A stretch of DNA of 64,000 nt from Burkholderia seminalis DSM 23518 (lineage in GTDB: Bacteria > Pseudomonadota > Gammaproteobacteria > Burkholderiales > Burkholderiaceae), in assembly GCF_902832885.1 (NCBI RefSeq), contig NZ_CADFDK010000001.1, positions 744,001 to 808,000 on the forward strand. Reading direction: 5' to 3'. Within the stretch, counting starts at the first letter, position 1. Each line of letters starts with the position of its first letter. Both the position numbers and the translations under genes were made by a program. The notes beneath the pieces are model-generated. The model saw only the letters and a list, made by a program, of their open reading frames with translations, was not told the DNA's origin and searched no databases. Shown piece by piece: positions 25,444-34,276 of the stretch.

Positions 25444-25640
25444 GCATTTTCACCTTCGGTTGCAGCGCGGGCGCTGGTCAGCTTGGCCGTCGCCGGCTGC
25501 TCGACGCGCACGACATCGCCGTCGTTGAGGATCCTGTTCCAGACAGGGCTGTCGTCCGGCACGTCGATGCCCTCTTCGGGCAAAAGCTTTTTCGTATGCG
25601 GGTCACGCACTTGCAGACCCGGGGCAGGTTTCACGCGCAT
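25440..25640 (-). CDS. DUF2635 protein (Mu gp38-like)
   Basis: This 66-residue protein MRVKPAPGLQVRDPHTKKLL... has the family pattern VRDP-x-T-x-x-L-L-P-x-x-G-x-x-V-P-x-x-x-x-W-x-R-x-L-x-D-G-D-V. In Mu-like phages it always precedes the sheath gene, and its role is unknown, possibly in sheath assembly. It is coupled to the sheath gene by an ATGA overlap. Confidence 0.9.
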   Translation of the reverse strand: MRVKPAPGLQVRDPHTKKLLPEEGIDVPDDSPVWNRILNDGDVVRVEQPATAKLTSARAATEGENA

Positions 25641-25649
25641 GCGGCGCTC

Positions 25650-26213
25650 CTACGAAATAGGTGGTTGAATCGGAATCGAGAACGTCGGCTGCACGGTGCC
25701 CTCAGGCATCACGACTGAGCCGCCGATAGCCTCAAGAGCAGGCGGGTTGGATTGCCGGAAATCACTGGCGTCCTGCACGAACTCAAGCCCGATCTCGATC
25801 TCGACGCCGCCGACGTGCTCGCCCGCGTCACCGGGCCCGGGCTTTCCCCGGACTTTGAAGAACGCGTACTGCTGGATCTGGCTCATCAGCGGCCCGTAGT
25901 TGATGACCGCGCGCTTGACCTGATCGCGCAGCGCCTCGAGCTGGCCTAGCAGGTCAAGCGCGCCGCCGTCGTCCGGTACCGCAAGTGCGCTCGTGCGTGC
26001 CTCGACGATCAGGCTGCAGGACACCGTGAAGGCCGGCGCGCCGTTGCGCCCGAACGACTCACCGTCCTCGTCGAGCGGCATCGAGACGAACAGCACCGGA
26101 TACTCGTCGTCCCACGTCGACGCGTCGCGTGCGCCGTACACTCGCGCGCCGGCGTCCGTCTGCCCGATCAGCCCCTGCATGGCGGCCGCGAGCAAATCGG
26201 TTTTCGTGGTCAT
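25650..26213 (-). CDS. tail terminator-like protein (Mu gp37 position)
   Basis: The 187-residue protein begins MTTKTDLLAAAMQGLIGQTD. It has an N-terminal alpha/beta domain with YPVLFVSMPLDEDGESFGRN and VSCSLIVEARTSALAVPDD, then LEALRDQVKRAVI. This arrangement is common to phage tail-completion or terminator proteins of about 150-190 residues. It lies between the head-tail joiner and the DUF2635/sheath genes, which fits capping the tail tube. The family assignment is by layout and not by a decisive motif. Confidence 0.6.
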   Translation of the reverse strand: MTTKTDLLAAAMQGLIGQTDAGARVYGARDASTWDDEYPVLFVSMPLDEDGESFGRNGAPAFTVSCSLIVEARTSALAVPDDGGALDLLGQLEALRDQVKRAVINYGPLMSQIQQYAFFKVRGKPGPGDAGEHVGGVEIEIGLEFVQDASDFRQSNPPALEAIGGSVVMPEGTVQPTFSIPIQPPIS

Positions 26214-26533
26214 TTCGCAACCTTGAGGATCAGGTTCAGCCAGCCGATGCCGTCGCTGTGAACGTCGAGCACCATGAAACGGTCGCCCGTCTTCAGGCGA
26301 GTCAGCACGTCGTTCTTCACCGGCTTCGCAGGAAAATCAGCGAGCCGCACGCCGATCGCGGGCGCCGTCGTCGTGTAACCGACCGAACCGTCATCCTTGT
26401 AGTAAGGCGTTCGGAATGAATCGACGACGACGCCTGTGACGGCGAAGGGCGCGCCGCCGGCGGCCGGCTGGTACAACACCGACTCGCCGAACACGCCGTT
26501 GATCGAGGCGTTCAGCTGGTCGAAGTCGTACAC
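26210..26533 (-). CDS. head-tail joining protein (lambda FII-like)
   Basis: This 107-residue protein begins MYDFDQLNASINGVFGESVL and contains a beta-barrel-like pattern: VLYQPAAGG, GVVVDSFRTPYYKDDG, RLADFPAKPVKNDVL and GDRFMVLDVHSDG-x-G. It matches the size and layout of the phage head-tail attachment family that includes lambda gpFII. It marks the joint between lambda-type head genes and Mu-type tail genes. Start and downstream stop overlap neighbours, so it is part of the operon. Confidence 0.75.
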   Translation of the reverse strand: MYDFDQLNASINGVFGESVLYQPAAGGAPFAVTGVVVDSFRTPYYKDDGSVGYTTTAPAIGVRLADFPAKPVKNDVLTRLKTGDRFMVLDVHSDGIGWLNLILKVAK

Positions 26534-26534
26534 G

Positions 26535-26801
26535 TCAGCCTCGCTTGATCTGGACGCCCGCGCTCATCGTGATGCGCGGCCCGATCGTCGCGCCATCGTT
26601 CCGCAGCACCTCGGGCTCTTTGGGGTCGACCAGATAGCCGGCCTTGCGCAGCGACGCGACTTCCGCGGCGAGCAAGGTGACTTCTTTGCCAGCCGCGACG
26701 AGCTTTCCGTCCGCCCCCATCACCATGCGACCGCGGGCGACGATCGCGGTCACGGTGCGTGCCGGTTTGCCGCCGGCCTCGGGTGTGGTCGGCGTCGACA
26801 T
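26535..26801 (-). CDS. small head protein, 88 aa (FI-like position)
   Basis: The protein starts MSTPTTPEAGGKPARTVTAI and has a central helix, EVTLLAAEVASLRKAGYLVD, followed by a beta part. It overlaps the capsid-gene stop. In lambda the gene after E encodes FI, a packaging helper, but I see no clear FI signature, so only the position supports that. A longer upstream frame, antisense-like and Arg-rich, is rejected. Confidence 0.6.
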   Translation of the reverse strand: MSTPTTPEAGGKPARTVTAIVARGRMVMGADGKLVAAGKEVTLLAAEVASLRKAGYLVDPKEPEVLRNDGATIGPRITMSAGVQIKRG

Positions 26802-27871
26802 TAGTCGAGCACCGGATCGGTGACGCGGGCGCCGAACGATGCATTCACCCGGCTCGGGATGACGATCGGCGACGACTGCATCAACAGGTAACGCTGCGCC
26901 GGATCTTCCTTCACCCACGTTTTGGGCGCGTACGGCAACGCCTCGTAGTTGAACGTCGGATCCATGATCTGGCCGAAGGCGCGCGTGCCGAGCAGGTTTG
27001 CGCCGCTCATGACGATCTCGCCATCCGGCATCATCGGGACCTCGACCCCGTTCTCGTCGATGAACCAGTCGTTGTAGACCCACAGGTCATACTGACCCCA
27101 GCGCCCCTTGTAGACCGCACCCTGTTCGATCTGCGCGCCCGGATTGATGATGTTCCCGTTGACGTTCAGCGCCGGGAAGATAATCGCGCCCTTCAGCTTC
27201 GGATCGAGAATGAAGCCCGTCCAGGCCGACGTCGTGAAAACGATGTCGGATACCTTCGCGCCGGACTTCTTGAGGATCTGATGCTGCCAGGCCTCGACAT
27301 CGTCGACCGGCGTTGCGGTGCCGGCGACCACGTTTTGCGGGGTCCATTTTCGGCCGGCAGACAGCGCCACGGTCAGCGACGGATCGCGACCGAAATCGAT
27401 GTCGACGGTTTCGAAGCCTTCACCCTCGACGCGGACCACGCCGGTGCGCAATGCACAGCAGCCCATCCATTCGAGACGACGATTCAGGATGTCGACCTGA
27501 TCCGTCATCTCGGCCTCGAGGTTCGCCATCTCGCGCTCGGCGCCCTTCAGCTCGCCGCCGATGCGCTCGCCGATCATCCGGCGAACGGGCTTGCGCAGGT
27601 CCGGAGCGCGCTTGTCCTTGATGTACGCCGGCTTGAATTCGTTCGTCTGGTAGCGGCGTTGCTCGACGAGCTTGCCTTCGACCAGCGGCGAAACGAACGG
27701 CGCCATCCGGCGCAGGCCGACGTCGACGTCGATCGACACCTTTTCGGAATCGGACATGACGATGTTCTGGAAGAACTTGTCGAGCATGAATTGCTGCGCC
27801 AGCTTCAGGTTCGGCACAACCTGAATCAGCGTGTTGGTGTCGTACACCAACGATCCTTGGGGCGTGGTCAT
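26801..27871 (-). CDS. major capsid protein, lambda gpE family
   Basis: The 356-residue protein MTTPQGSLVYDTNTLIQVVP... is a full-length member of the lambda gpE family (PF03864, usually 330-350 residues). Family blocks are visible: FQNIVMSDSEKVSIDVDVGL, RMAPFVSPLVEGK and PDLRKPVRRMIGERIGGEL. A later WVYNDWFIDENGVEVPMMPDG fits too. It forms the icosahedral shell with the decoration protein encoded just upstream. A TTCG-loop terminator in front of the gene may modulate its expression relative to D. Confidence 0.95.
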   Translation of the reverse strand: MTTPQGSLVYDTNTLIQVVPNLKLAQQFMLDKFFQNIVMSDSEKVSIDVDVGLRRMAPFVSPLVEGKLVEQRRYQTNEFKPAYIKDKRAPDLRKPVRRMIGERIGGELKGAEREMANLEAEMTDQVDILNRRLEWMGCCALRTGVVRVEGEGFETVDIDFGRDPSLTVALSAGRKWTPQNVVAGTATPVDDVEAWQHQILKKSGAKVSDIVFTTSAWTGFILDPKLKGAIIFPALNVNGNIINPGAQIEQGAVYKGRWGQYDLWVYNDWFIDENGVEVPMMPDGEIVMSGANLLGTRAFGQIMDPTFNYEALPYAPKTWVKEDPAQRYLLMQSSPIVIPSRVNASFGARVTDPVLD

Positions 27872-27910
27872 CCCTCAATCTCCTTGATACGAATTGCCCC
27901 GCTGAAAACA

Positions 27911-27934
27911 AAAAACCCCGCCGAAGCGGGGTTT
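27911..27934 (-). terminator. hairpin terminator between decoration and capsid genes
   Basis: A 9-bp perfect stem, AAACCCCGC (27913-27921) with GCGGGGTTT (27926-27934), has loop TTCG on the minus strand and is followed by TTTTTTGTTTT. It is a textbook intrinsic terminator placed in the 81-base gap in front of the major capsid gene. Confidence 0.85.
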
Positions 27935-27952
27935 CTCGAAGCGGAGTCGGGT

Positions 27953-28630
27953 TTAAGTCGGGTCGGCAGCGGAGACCGAGGACTTGACGAAAATCGTGTA
28001 CTGCCGCAGCGCTGCACGCAGCGAGGCGATGTCCCACGACGGATCGAAATTCAGCGCACGCGCATTGACTTCGGCGGCGACGTACGCGCCGGCCGTCACG
28101 GGCCCAGCGCTCGCGTCGGCGTAGTCTGCCAGAATGGCCGACGGGATCTGGCTGCCGTCCGACGCCGTCTTCACCGACAGCTTGTAAGTACCGACCGCAT
28201 CCTCGATTTCGATCGTGAACGTGTCGCCAGCCCCGAAGGCCGTCGCACCAGCCGTCAGCGTGAAGCCGATACCGGATTGCGAATACGCGGTCCCAACGGT
28301 AGCCGGCGGGAGCGCATTGCCCTCCGGGTCGGTCACCGAGAACGTCGTTGCTGCGGTGGCCGTGAGCACGTAGGCGCCGGCCAGCGCGCCGTTTGCGCTG
28401 ACGCTGCCGATCGTGCCGTTGCCGGTGTTCGAGGCGCCCGGCTCGGCGATCGCGTTCAGCGAACTCACCATGCCGAGCACGGAGCCACGCGGCAGCGTGC
28501 CGGCAGCCAGGATGATCGGCTGCGAGACGATTTGCAGCGCGCCCGCGATCAGCTGATCGGGAATGTAGGTTTCGGCCTGGATACCCGGCTGCTGCGGGTT
28601 ATCGCCGATCGTGTTGACGGGAAGCGTCAT
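27953..28630 (-). CDS. head decoration protein (lambda gpD-like) with inserted domain
   Basis: The 225-residue protein MTLPVNTIGDNPQQPGIQAE... belongs to the head decoration family: TLPRGSVLGMVSS and a C-terminal PSAILADYADASAGPVTAGA and YVAAEVNARALNFD match conserved gpD blocks. Lambda gpD has 110 residues. Here about 95 extra residues (roughly 60-155) form a Thr/Gly/Ala-rich beta domain inserted in the middle. It stabilises the capsid after expansion, and the insertion may be exposed on the shell. Confidence 0.88.
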   Translation of the reverse strand: MTLPVNTIGDNPQQPGIQAETYIPDQLIAGALQIVSQPIILAAGTLPRGSVLGMVSSLNAIAEPGASNTGNGTIGSVSANGALAGAYVLTATAATTFSVTDPEGNALPPATVGTAYSQSGIGFTLTAGATAFGAGDTFTIEIEDAVGTYKLSVKTASDGSQIPSAILADYADASAGPVTAGAYVAAEVNARALNFDPSWDIASLRAALRQYTIFVKSSVSAADPT

Positions 28631-28665
28631 GACTTCTCCTTACTCGTGTCAGATTGAACGACCGA

Positions 28666-29286
28666 TCAAGCTTCGCCGCGACGGATCTTTCCCGCCTGGA
28701 CGATCTGCTCGGCCAGGTTCGGGGCTTTCGGCATCGCGCCGCCCGCACCCGCCGCCGGAATGACGGTCGACGCCATGCGGCTCGACAGGCTGGATGCGCG
28801 CCGCGGCTGCGCAGGCGAATCTTCGACGCCGGCGTTGAGCGCCGCGATCGCTGCGCGCGAGGACATCTTCGTGTCGAATGCGAAGACGCCAGCGTGGCGC
28901 GCCCGACCGAGCTTGATGCCGTGCGCCATGATGCGGGCACAGCGCACGCGCTCGCGCTGACGCGCTGCACTTGCCGTTGCGTCGTCGCCGTCACCGTCGT
29001 CGTCCTCGGAGTCGTCGTCGCCTTCTGCCGCGGCGCGCTTCGCGTCCTCTTCCTTCTTGCGTTCTTCCTCGGCGCGGCGAGCGTCTTCCTGCTTGTTGCG
29101 CTCCTCTTCCTCGGCTCGCTCCTTCTCGTCGAGCTCGTCCATGCGCTTTGCGTAGTCCTCGTCGGACTCGCCCTCGCGCTGCTTGCGCTCGTCGTCTTCA
29201 CCGCCGCCGTCTTCGATTCGAGCGCCGGCCGCACGCGGGGCACTGCTCAGAAAGCTGGCGAACGGAGCCAAGATTTTCGATTTCAT
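28666..29286 (-). CDS. putative scaffolding protein
   Basis: This 206-residue protein is highly charged. After a basic N terminus comes a long Glu/Lys/Asp/Arg stretch (about residues 30-110, including EEERNKQEDARRAEEERKKE), predicted coiled coil. A C-terminal part with SSRMASTVIPAAG follows. Its place between the ClpP-like protease and the decoration gene, and its composition, fit a scaffold comparable to lambda Nu3. Unlike Nu3 it has its own separate gene, 21 bases downstream of the protease gene. Confidence 0.72.
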   Translation of the reverse strand: MKSKILAPFASFLSSAPRAAGARIEDGGGEDDERKQREGESDEDYAKRMDELDEKERAEEEERNKQEDARRAEEERKKEEDAKRAAAEGDDDSEDDDGDGDDATASAARQRERVRCARIMAHGIKLGRARHAGVFAFDTKMSSRAAIAALNAGVEDSPAQPRRASSLSSRMASTVIPAAGAGGAMPKAPNLAEQIVQAGKIRRGEA

Positions 29287-29306
29287 ATCTTTCCTTTCAA
29301 TGGTTG

Positions 29307-30197
29307 TCAGCCAAGCTCTGCGAGCAGGGCGAGAAGCGCCTCGTCGGGCGCCATCACGGCATCGGCCAATCCGATGCTCACGCCGGCATCGCCCATGTAG
29401 CAGGCGGCCTCCGTCTTTCGGACGACGTCCGCCGACAGGCCGCGGTTACGCGCGACCGTCGAGACGAACAGCTCGCCCATCGTGTTGATGTCGGCCTGCG
29501 CTGCCTGGTAGGCCTCTTTCGAGAGCGGGATCTCCGGATGGAAATCCGCCTTGCGCTCGCCGTAGGTGATGAACGTCACGGCCATACCGGCATTCGTCAG
29601 CGCCTTCGACCAGTCGACGTGCATCACAATCACGCCGATCGAGCCAACGCCGCCGGTGCGCGGCACGATTACGCGATCGGCCGCGCTGGCGATCGCGTAT
29701 CCGGCCGAATACGCCGACTCGGTCAGGATCGACCACATCGGCTTGTTGCCGCGGTGCGCGTAGATCGTGTCGACGAGATCGAAACACCCGGCCACCTCGC
29801 CGCCGGGCGAGTCCACATTGAACACAATGGCCTTGACCTTCGGATCGGCGTGCGCGCGCAGGATCGCTTGGCGCAGACCGTCGTAGCCGGTCATACCGGA
29901 CCACGGACGGAGCGAGCCAAGCTTCTGCACGAGCGTGCCCTGCACACTGATCAGGGCCACGCCGGTGTCCTCGATCATGTCGTAGCCAGGATCCGGAACA
30001 CGCCCTTCACGCGAAAAGCTGTCGTAATCGTCGTCCCAGTCCTCCATCGCCATCGGCTTCAGGCGACCGCCTTCGAGCCGCGCAATCTGCGACACGCCGA
30101 GCCGATCCATCAGCGCGGCCATGATCACCTCGGCCTTTTCGCGGCGGATCGCGAGCGGCACGTTGAACAGCCGCTGCGCCATGTGCGCGAACTTCAT
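29307..30197 (-). CDS. capsid maturation protease, S49 family (lambda gpC-like)
   Basis: This 296-residue S49/ClpP-fold peptidase contains VFNVDSPGGEVAGCFDLVDT and then ILTESAYSAGYAIASAADRV, where the Ser in SAYSAGYA is the likely nucleophile. GGVGSIGVIVMHVDW and a downstream Lys complete the Ser-Lys dyad region. In lambda, gpC cleaves scaffold and portal during head maturation. Start and portal stop share a base. There is no Nu3-like internal extension. Confidence 0.93.
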   Translation of the reverse strand: MKFAHMAQRLFNVPLAIRREKAEVIMAALMDRLGVSQIARLEGGRLKPMAMEDWDDDYDSFSREGRVPDPGYDMIEDTGVALISVQGTLVQKLGSLRPWSGMTGYDGLRQAILRAHADPKVKAIVFNVDSPGGEVAGCFDLVDTIYAHRGNKPMWSILTESAYSAGYAIASAADRVIVPRTGGVGSIGVIVMHVDWSKALTNAGMAVTFITYGERKADFHPEIPLSKEAYQAAQADINTMGELFVSTVARNRGLSADVVRKTEAACYMGDAGVSIGLADAVMAPDEALLALLAELG

Positions 30198-31831
30198 CAG
30201 ACTTCCTCCGGAATTGCGCTCGCTTCCTTGACGCTGTCACCTACCAGCGTCGCCGGCGGCCGTAGGCCGAGATCGCGGTAATAGGCCTCTTCGACCGCAC
30301 GCCGCTGCGCGACTTCGCGCCAATCGGTACCGCCCGTCTCGGCACACTCGTCCTCGAGCGACGAAAAGCCGCCCGCGACGCCCATCGAAGCGCCCTGCCG
30401 CTCCTTCACGATGTCCACCAGACCGCGGCCAGGGCCGAGCCATTTCGCGCGCGAATACGCCGCGCGTGCTTCGATGAAGTCGGGCACGTCGCCGAGCGGC
30501 ATCGGATAATCGTCGACCTCCATCGATTCCTCGAGCCAGCCCGTGAAGATCGGCTGCGTGTACGTCGCGGCGAAGCCGAGGCGGCGCCGATGAAATGTCT
30601 TCCACGCTTCAAGCATCGCCGAACGATATGCGCTGTAGTTGACCTCGGCCCAGTTCTGGCTGATCTGCTGCGCGGCCAGGCCGGTCGATGCCGAGAAGCT
30701 GCGCAGAAACGCACTGTTGAACGCCGCGTAATTCGCGCTCGGACGGTTCGGCATCACCGAACCGATCGTTTCGCCCGGAAAGAGGTGCGTCATCCCGACG
30801 TTGCCGAGCCGGGTTTTGCGCTCCTCGTGAAACGCAGCGCGTTCCTCCTGATACTTGTTGAGGCGGTCAGGGCTCTGGAGCGCTTCCTCGACCAGATCTC
30901 CATCGAACGGGCTCTGGATGTACGCCGCAAAAAAAGCGTTGATGATCGCCGCGTCGAGCTCGGTCTCGTCGTACTTGATCAGCATCTTGAAGCGCTGCAG
31001 CACGGGCGTCAGGAAGCCGATGCCGCGGTGCTGCGATGCTCGATCATGCTCGTACGAATGAATGATGATCTGGCGCCCCCAGTCCGTCTCGCGCGGGATA
31101 CGCTTCCAGCGCACCGACTTCGCTGCGCTGAACCAGTCGCCCTGATGCGCCTCACGAATGTGATACCAGGTTGGTGCGCCGAACTCGTCGACCTCGACGC
31201 CGCCGCGCAACGCCTGTTGGTCGAACTGCAGCTGCGGATTCGACAGGCGATCGGGATCGAGCACCTGTAATGCGGTCGCATAGCGCGCACGGCCGACATC
31301 AACTCGCTGCGTCAGGTAGTGAAGCTGGCCCAGTCCGTCACCGTCGACAATCTTGTGCCGGAATGCGACTTGAAACAGCCCGGGCAGCGGCAGCATCCGT
31401 TCGACGTCGCAATAGAAGCCGGGATCGTGCGCCCACGCACGATAGTTCGCCTCAACCTGCTGACCGAATTCATCGGCCCAAACGTGATCGAATGCTTTGT
31501 TTCCGGTCAGCGCACGCAGCGCGACATGGTCCGGCTTCGAGATCGGCCGGAAATCCGGGCCGATGACGTTGTCGAGCGTCCGCATTACTGCGGCCGTCGC
31601 CCACCCGTCGTTTCGGACCAGATCGCGCGCGCGAGCAGTGATCCGGTCGTGGTACATGTTGATCTCCCCATCGGGAGACCACAGGTACGGATTCCAGTCC
31701 TCGACGTGCGCACCGTACAGGTTGGCCGCGTCGTAGGGAGTCTGGCTCGCTCCGGACAGCATCGACGCACGCCCCTGACGCGGGGGCAACGGCTTGCCAT
31801 CCACGCCGAGAATTTGCACGGGATTGTCCAT
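30197..31831 (-). CDS. portal protein, lambda gpB family
   Basis: The 544-residue protein belongs to the lambda portal family (PF05136). It has YDAANLYGAHVEDWNPYLWS, ITARARDLVRNDGWATAAVM and NVIGPDFRPISKPD near the N terminus. GQLHYLTQRVDVGRA and HSYEHDRASQHRGIGFLTPV lie in the middle, with QISQNWAEVNYSAYRSAMLE towards the C terminus. It forms the dodecameric DNA channel and docks terminase and joiner proteins. It ends by overlapping the protease gene and begins at the W stop. Confidence 0.95.
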   Translation of the reverse strand: MDNPVQILGVDGKPLPPRQGRASMLSGASQTPYDAANLYGAHVEDWNPYLWSPDGEINMYHDRITARARDLVRNDGWATAAVMRTLDNVIGPDFRPISKPDHVALRALTGNKAFDHVWADEFGQQVEANYRAWAHDPGFYCDVERMLPLPGLFQVAFRHKIVDGDGLGQLHYLTQRVDVGRARYATALQVLDPDRLSNPQLQFDQQALRGGVEVDEFGAPTWYHIREAHQGDWFSAAKSVRWKRIPRETDWGRQIIIHSYEHDRASQHRGIGFLTPVLQRFKMLIKYDETELDAAIINAFFAAYIQSPFDGDLVEEALQSPDRLNKYQEERAAFHEERKTRLGNVGMTHLFPGETIGSVMPNRPSANYAAFNSAFLRSFSASTGLAAQQISQNWAEVNYSAYRSAMLEAWKTFHRRRLGFAATYTQPIFTGWLEESMEVDDYPMPLGDVPDFIEARAAYSRAKWLGPGRGLVDIVKERQGASMGVAGGFSSLEDECAETGGTDWREVAQRRAVEEAYYRDLGLRPPATLVGDSVKEASAIPEEV

Positions 31832-32079
31832 TAGCGATACACGAATCGAATTTGCCTGCGTGCTCGGCGCACGATGCCGAGCTGCTCTTGAAGTTTCGAG
31901 ATCAGCCCATCGAGCGTACCGAGATCCGTTTGACGGAACGTGACCGAGCGCGAGCCGTCGCTCTGCGAGTAGTTGGCGCTCGCAACCATTTGGCCCGCGG
32001 CCAGCTGGGCGTAGGCCTTCAGCAGCGCCGTCAGCTGCGCCTGCAGGTCGGCCCTGCTGCGTCCATCGTATGCACCCAT
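31831..32079 (-). CDS. head-tail joining protein, gpW-like
   Basis: The 82-residue protein MGAYDGRSRADLQAQLTALL... has the gpW layout: a first helix, a beta hairpin with ANYSQSDGSRSVTFRQTD, and a second helix, LDGLISKLQEQLG. In lambda, gpW seals the portal after packaging. The ATG at 32079 is chosen because an upstream extension overlaps the terminase stop and is Arg/Ala-rich. It sits between terminase large subunit and portal, as in lambda. Confidence 0.87.
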   Translation of the reverse strand: MGAYDGRSRADLQAQLTALLKAYAQLAAGQMVASANYSQSDGSRSVTFRQTDLGTLDGLISKLQEQLGIVRRARRQIRFVYR

Positions 32080-32089
32080 CACCACTCCG

Positions 32090-34276
32090 TTATGCGAGGC
32101 GGCTCGCGCGCGATTTGCCACCGCTGCTCGATGCACCTACCTTCTTCACCATCGGCCCGCGCGCCACCGCTACGACCGGTGACGCCGCCGGCTGCTCGAC
32201 CGCCTCGTTCTGCTCGCCGCCTTCCGCGCCGACCGCGGGCTTCGGCTCGACGTATGGCTTCGCCGTGAACGCTGCGCCGACCTCATCTGCACGCCGGTTC
32301 AACTGCAACCCGAAATGCGAAAGCCCGCACAAGGCGGCGTACGCGTAGACGCGACAATCGAGTGCCTCATTCCGCTTCCCGTTCGGCAGTTCCCACACCC
32401 GGTAGCGATGGCCGCCGGATGTTTTCAGGGTAGACACCTCGGCAGTCAGCTGCGCGAAGTACCCGATGTCTCGATCGGCCGGGAAATGCATATATCCGGG
32501 ACCGGGTTCTTCGTAGCGAAGCCGCGCGTAAATGACGTCCTTGGCGGCGTTCGTGCCGATGATCACGGGTCTGAAGCTCTGCTTGTTCCGGCTGCTCGGG
32601 CGCTTCGTGGGCCACACCGGCGAGCGCGCGCCAGATCGCTCCGACGCACCCTTGATCGCCCAGATTCTGCGACCGAGGCGCGCCTTCGCGAACTCGTACA
32701 CCTTTTGTGTGTTGTGGCCGCCGGAGTCGATACAAGCAGCCATCACCTCGAAAGGCATGCCGTCGGACCGGTACCAGGTACGCTTCAGGTATGCATCCAC
32801 CTGTTCCCAGAACACCGGGGTTTCCGGATCGCCTTCGATGACGTGATGGTCGATAGACCAAGACTCTTCGTTGCGCCCCCAGCCGACCGTCTCCAACTCG
32901 CCGCGGTCTGGCTGAATGTCGACGCCGACCGTGATTGCTGCAACGCCGTTCGGAACTTCGGATGGCCACATCTCACAACGTGCCAGCAATGCGTCCGGCG
33001 TCGTTCCTTTACCGACGTGTCGACGATACGGGAGACCCATTTGCGTGTTCCACCAGGCCTGCAACTGCTCTTCGTCACCCTGCGCGGCAACCCACTTTCC
33101 TGCGATGTCAGAGGGCTTGTCCTTGCTCCATGGGCTATACAGCTTCGAGGCCTGAAATCCAGCGTGTTCGCCCTCGACACCGCGCGCCCCACACGTAGGG
33201 CAGTGAGCGTAATAGACCGCATGCCGATCGCTTTCAGACCAACGCCAAACCCTTTCGATCGCCCCCTCATCTCGGTCCTGCCAGGCAATGTCGTAATCTG
33301 TCAGCGGAGCATGGCGACGGCCGCAACACTCGAACGGGCGCGTTTGGTGCCAGCGCACCGTATCGAGCGCACGAAGACGCTCCCCCTCCGACCATGCCGC
33401 TCCGCAACCTTCGCAGACGATTCGAGCCGTCTTCGTTCTGTGCGCCAACGTATTGCCCTGCGCATCCTTCTCCTTGTCCCAATGGACATGCTTGAAGAAA
33501 TCGAGAAACTGTCGGTGCCCGCAGTGCGGGCAGGCCACCGAGGCGCGGCGCTGATCGGAGTCGTTGTAACTCTTCTCAATCCGGCTCTCGCCGGAATACG
33601 TCGGTGAGCAGGCGCGCACAGACAGCCAGTTCACCCCGAAGGATGCAGTTCGCTCTTCCGCAATGAAGATCGAATCGCCCTCTTTCAACGGCGGGTATTT
33701 GTCGATCTCATCCGCCAGAATGACGCGGATCGGCCGGCGCGCCAGGTTATCCGGACTGCCCGCGCTCACCAGCGCGAGAAAGCCACCCGGGAATGCCTTG
33801 TAGCCAAGCGTGTCATCGCTGTTCCGCGATTTGCTCGCGCCCATGATCTCGCGCAACACCGGTGTGCTGCGGATCAGCGGGGCAATTCGTTCCTTCGAGA
33901 ACTGCTCGGCCGCCTCGTCCTTGGGCTGAATCAGCAGGATCGGGCACGCGTCCAGATGGGCGAAGTATCCGAAAATGTTTTCTAGCAACGCCGTCTTCAG
34001 CATCTGCGTGCTCACCATTACAGTGATCACATGGATGCCCGGCTCCGTGACGGCCAACATCGGGCCGCGCGCAGCTTCCACCGTAGAGGTACGCCAGTTT
34101 CCCGACGTACTACCGGCCTCCTTCGCGAGTTTGCGGTAGCGATCCGCCCATTCGGGAATGCTAATGCGCGGCGGCGGCGTCCAGCCGCGGCGATAGTCGC
34201 GCGCAAGTCCTTCAGCTTTGCGATCCGTCGAAGTGAGCATCCGGTTCGCCGAGGTCAGCGATTTGTCTGTGGACAT
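32090..34276 (-). CDS. terminase large subunit, lambda gpA family
   Basis: This protein of about 728 residues matches the GpA family (PF05876). It has an N-terminal WTPPPRISIPEWADRYRKL, an ATPase region with VITVMVSTQMLKTALLENI and Walker B VILADEIDKYP near residue 190. Three CxxC-type pairs (CPHCGHRQF, CEGCGAAW, CPTCGARG) form zinc-finger-like elements. A C-terminal nuclease region contains ITVGVDIQPDRGELETVGWG. It cuts concatemers and pumps DNA. The start could be TTG 34282, ATG 34276 or ATG 34240; all overlap the small subunit gene. Confidence 0.95.
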   Translation of the reverse strand: MSTDKSLTSANRMLTSTDRKAEGLARDYRRGWTPPPRISIPEWADRYRKLAKEAGSTSGNWRTSTVEAARGPMLAVTEPGIHVITVMVSTQMLKTALLENIFGYFAHLDACPILLIQPKDEAAEQFSKERIAPLIRSTPVLREIMGASKSRNSDDTLGYKAFPGGFLALVSAGSPDNLARRPIRVILADEIDKYPPLKEGDSIFIAEERTASFGVNWLSVRACSPTYSGESRIEKSYNDSDQRRASVACPHCGHRQFLDFFKHVHWDKEKDAQGNTLAHRTKTARIVCEGCGAAWSEGERLRALDTVRWHQTRPFECCGRRHAPLTDYDIAWQDRDEGAIERVWRWSESDRHAVYYAHCPTCGARGVEGEHAGFQASKLYSPWSKDKPSDIAGKWVAAQGDEEQLQAWWNTQMGLPYRRHVGKGTTPDALLARCEMWPSEVPNGVAAITVGVDIQPDRGELETVGWGRNEESWSIDHHVIEGDPETPVFWEQVDAYLKRTWYRSDGMPFEVMAACIDSGGHNTQKVYEFAKARLGRRIWAIKGASERSGARSPVWPTKRPSSRNKQSFRPVIIGTNAAKDVIYARLRYEEPGPGYMHFPADRDIGYFAQLTAEVSTLKTSGGHRYRVWELPNGKRNEALDCRVYAYAALCGLSHFGLQLNRRADEVGAAFTAKPYVEPKPAVGAEGGEQNEAVEQPAASPVVAVARGPMVKKVGASSSGGKSRASRLA

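Noticed and set aside
26759-28657. 632-residue plus-strand gene
   Set aside because: It lies antisense to capsid and decoration genes, is His/Arg/Asp-rich and shows no domain; a typical mirror frame in GC-rich DNA.
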